DNA of 5,354 nucleotides from the NCBI GenBank assembly GCA_910585535.1, contig CAJUFK010000130.1:1-5354 (forward strand), read 5' to 3'. Under the pieces are notes generated by a model. That model ran no database searches, had not been told where the DNA came from, and worked only from the letters and a program-made list of their open reading frames with translations. This DNA is from an uncultured Angelakisella sp. GTDB taxonomy: Bacteria; Bacillota; Clostridia; Oscillospirales; Ruminococcaceae. A program made the position numbers and the translations under genes. This document shows, in pieces, positions 5,239 through 5,354 of the stretch (within the stretch, counting starts at the first letter, position 1; every line of letters starts with the position of its first letter).

Positions 5239-5354
5239 ATGAACGTATTTGACATCCTTGAAATCGTCATCGTTGCGCTGTGCGCAATCACCTACGGTTT
5301 CATGCTCTACTTCAAGGTCAAGGGGAATGTCCTCGGCGCAGTGAGTGAGCTTAT
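5239..5354 (+). CDS. N-terminus of a small phage membrane protein, possibly LLH-type holin (3' partial)
   Basis: The frame runs from ATG 5239 to the window end, giving 38 complete codons. The product begins MNVFDILEIVIVALCAI, with one hydrophobic helix at about residues 6-25. The sequence YFKVKGNVLGAVSEL follows. An N-terminal helix followed by KVKGN and a 'AVSELI' stretch resembles small phage proteins of Clostridia that I associate with the LLH holin group (PF09682-like). The remainder is missing, so the family cannot be confirmed. A strong AGGAGG site supports that the gene is real. It would add another membrane protein to the lysis cassette. Confidence 0.65.
   Translation, partial: MNVFDILEIVIVALCAITYGFMLYFKVKGNVLGAVSEL

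Overview
The window reads as part of the late region of a tailed phage or prophage of a Gram-positive anaerobe. It covers the 3' end of the tail-fibre region and the lysis cassette. The host is most likely a moderately GC-rich gut member of the Clostridia (Oscillospiraceae-like). This is inferred from the strong AGGAGG-type ribosome binding sites, the high GC3 with Clostridia-style codon use, the protein families present (DUF6273, DUF4376, PF06541, phage-tail lysozyme plus CHAP endolysin) and the LysM wall-binding tail. No lineage marker is present, so the host assignment is tentative.

Every supported gene lies on the + strand. They are packed tightly: one stop/start overlap of TAATG, one of GTGA, and gaps of only 9 to 39 bases elsewhere. 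No promoter, terminator, tRNA, CRISPR array or insertion sequence is visible, so the block looks like an internal part of one late operon.

Layout: (1) 1-1640, the C-terminal 545 residues of a fibre/adhesin protein (DUF6273, two fibronectin-III-like repeats, a third Ig-like domain and a C-terminal domain); its start is outside the window. (2) 1640-2173, a DUF4376 tail-associated protein whose first third has different codon use from the rest. (3) 2183-2602, a four-helix membrane protein of the PF06541 family. (4) 2617-3072, a one-helix, coiled-coil membrane protein. (5) 3094-3558, a two- or three-helix holin-like protein. (6) 3572-5041, a modular endolysin with two catalytic domains (phage-tail lysozyme and CHAP) followed by SH3-like and LysM domains. 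(7) 5038-5199, a 53-residue Cys-rich, probably zinc-binding protein overlapping the endolysin stop. (8) 5239-5354, the N-terminus of another small membrane protein, cut by the window end.

Working model (inference): the first two genes serve host recognition at the tail tip. The membrane proteins, the endolysin and perhaps the Cys-rich protein form the lysis module. The endolysin has no signal peptide, so one or more of the neighbouring membrane proteins should act as holin, but the sequence alone does not say which. The most interesting points are the surplus of membrane proteins around one endolysin, the PF06541 family used in a phage cassette, the small Cys-rich protein coupled to the endolysin, and a possible hypervariable patch in the DUF6273 domain.
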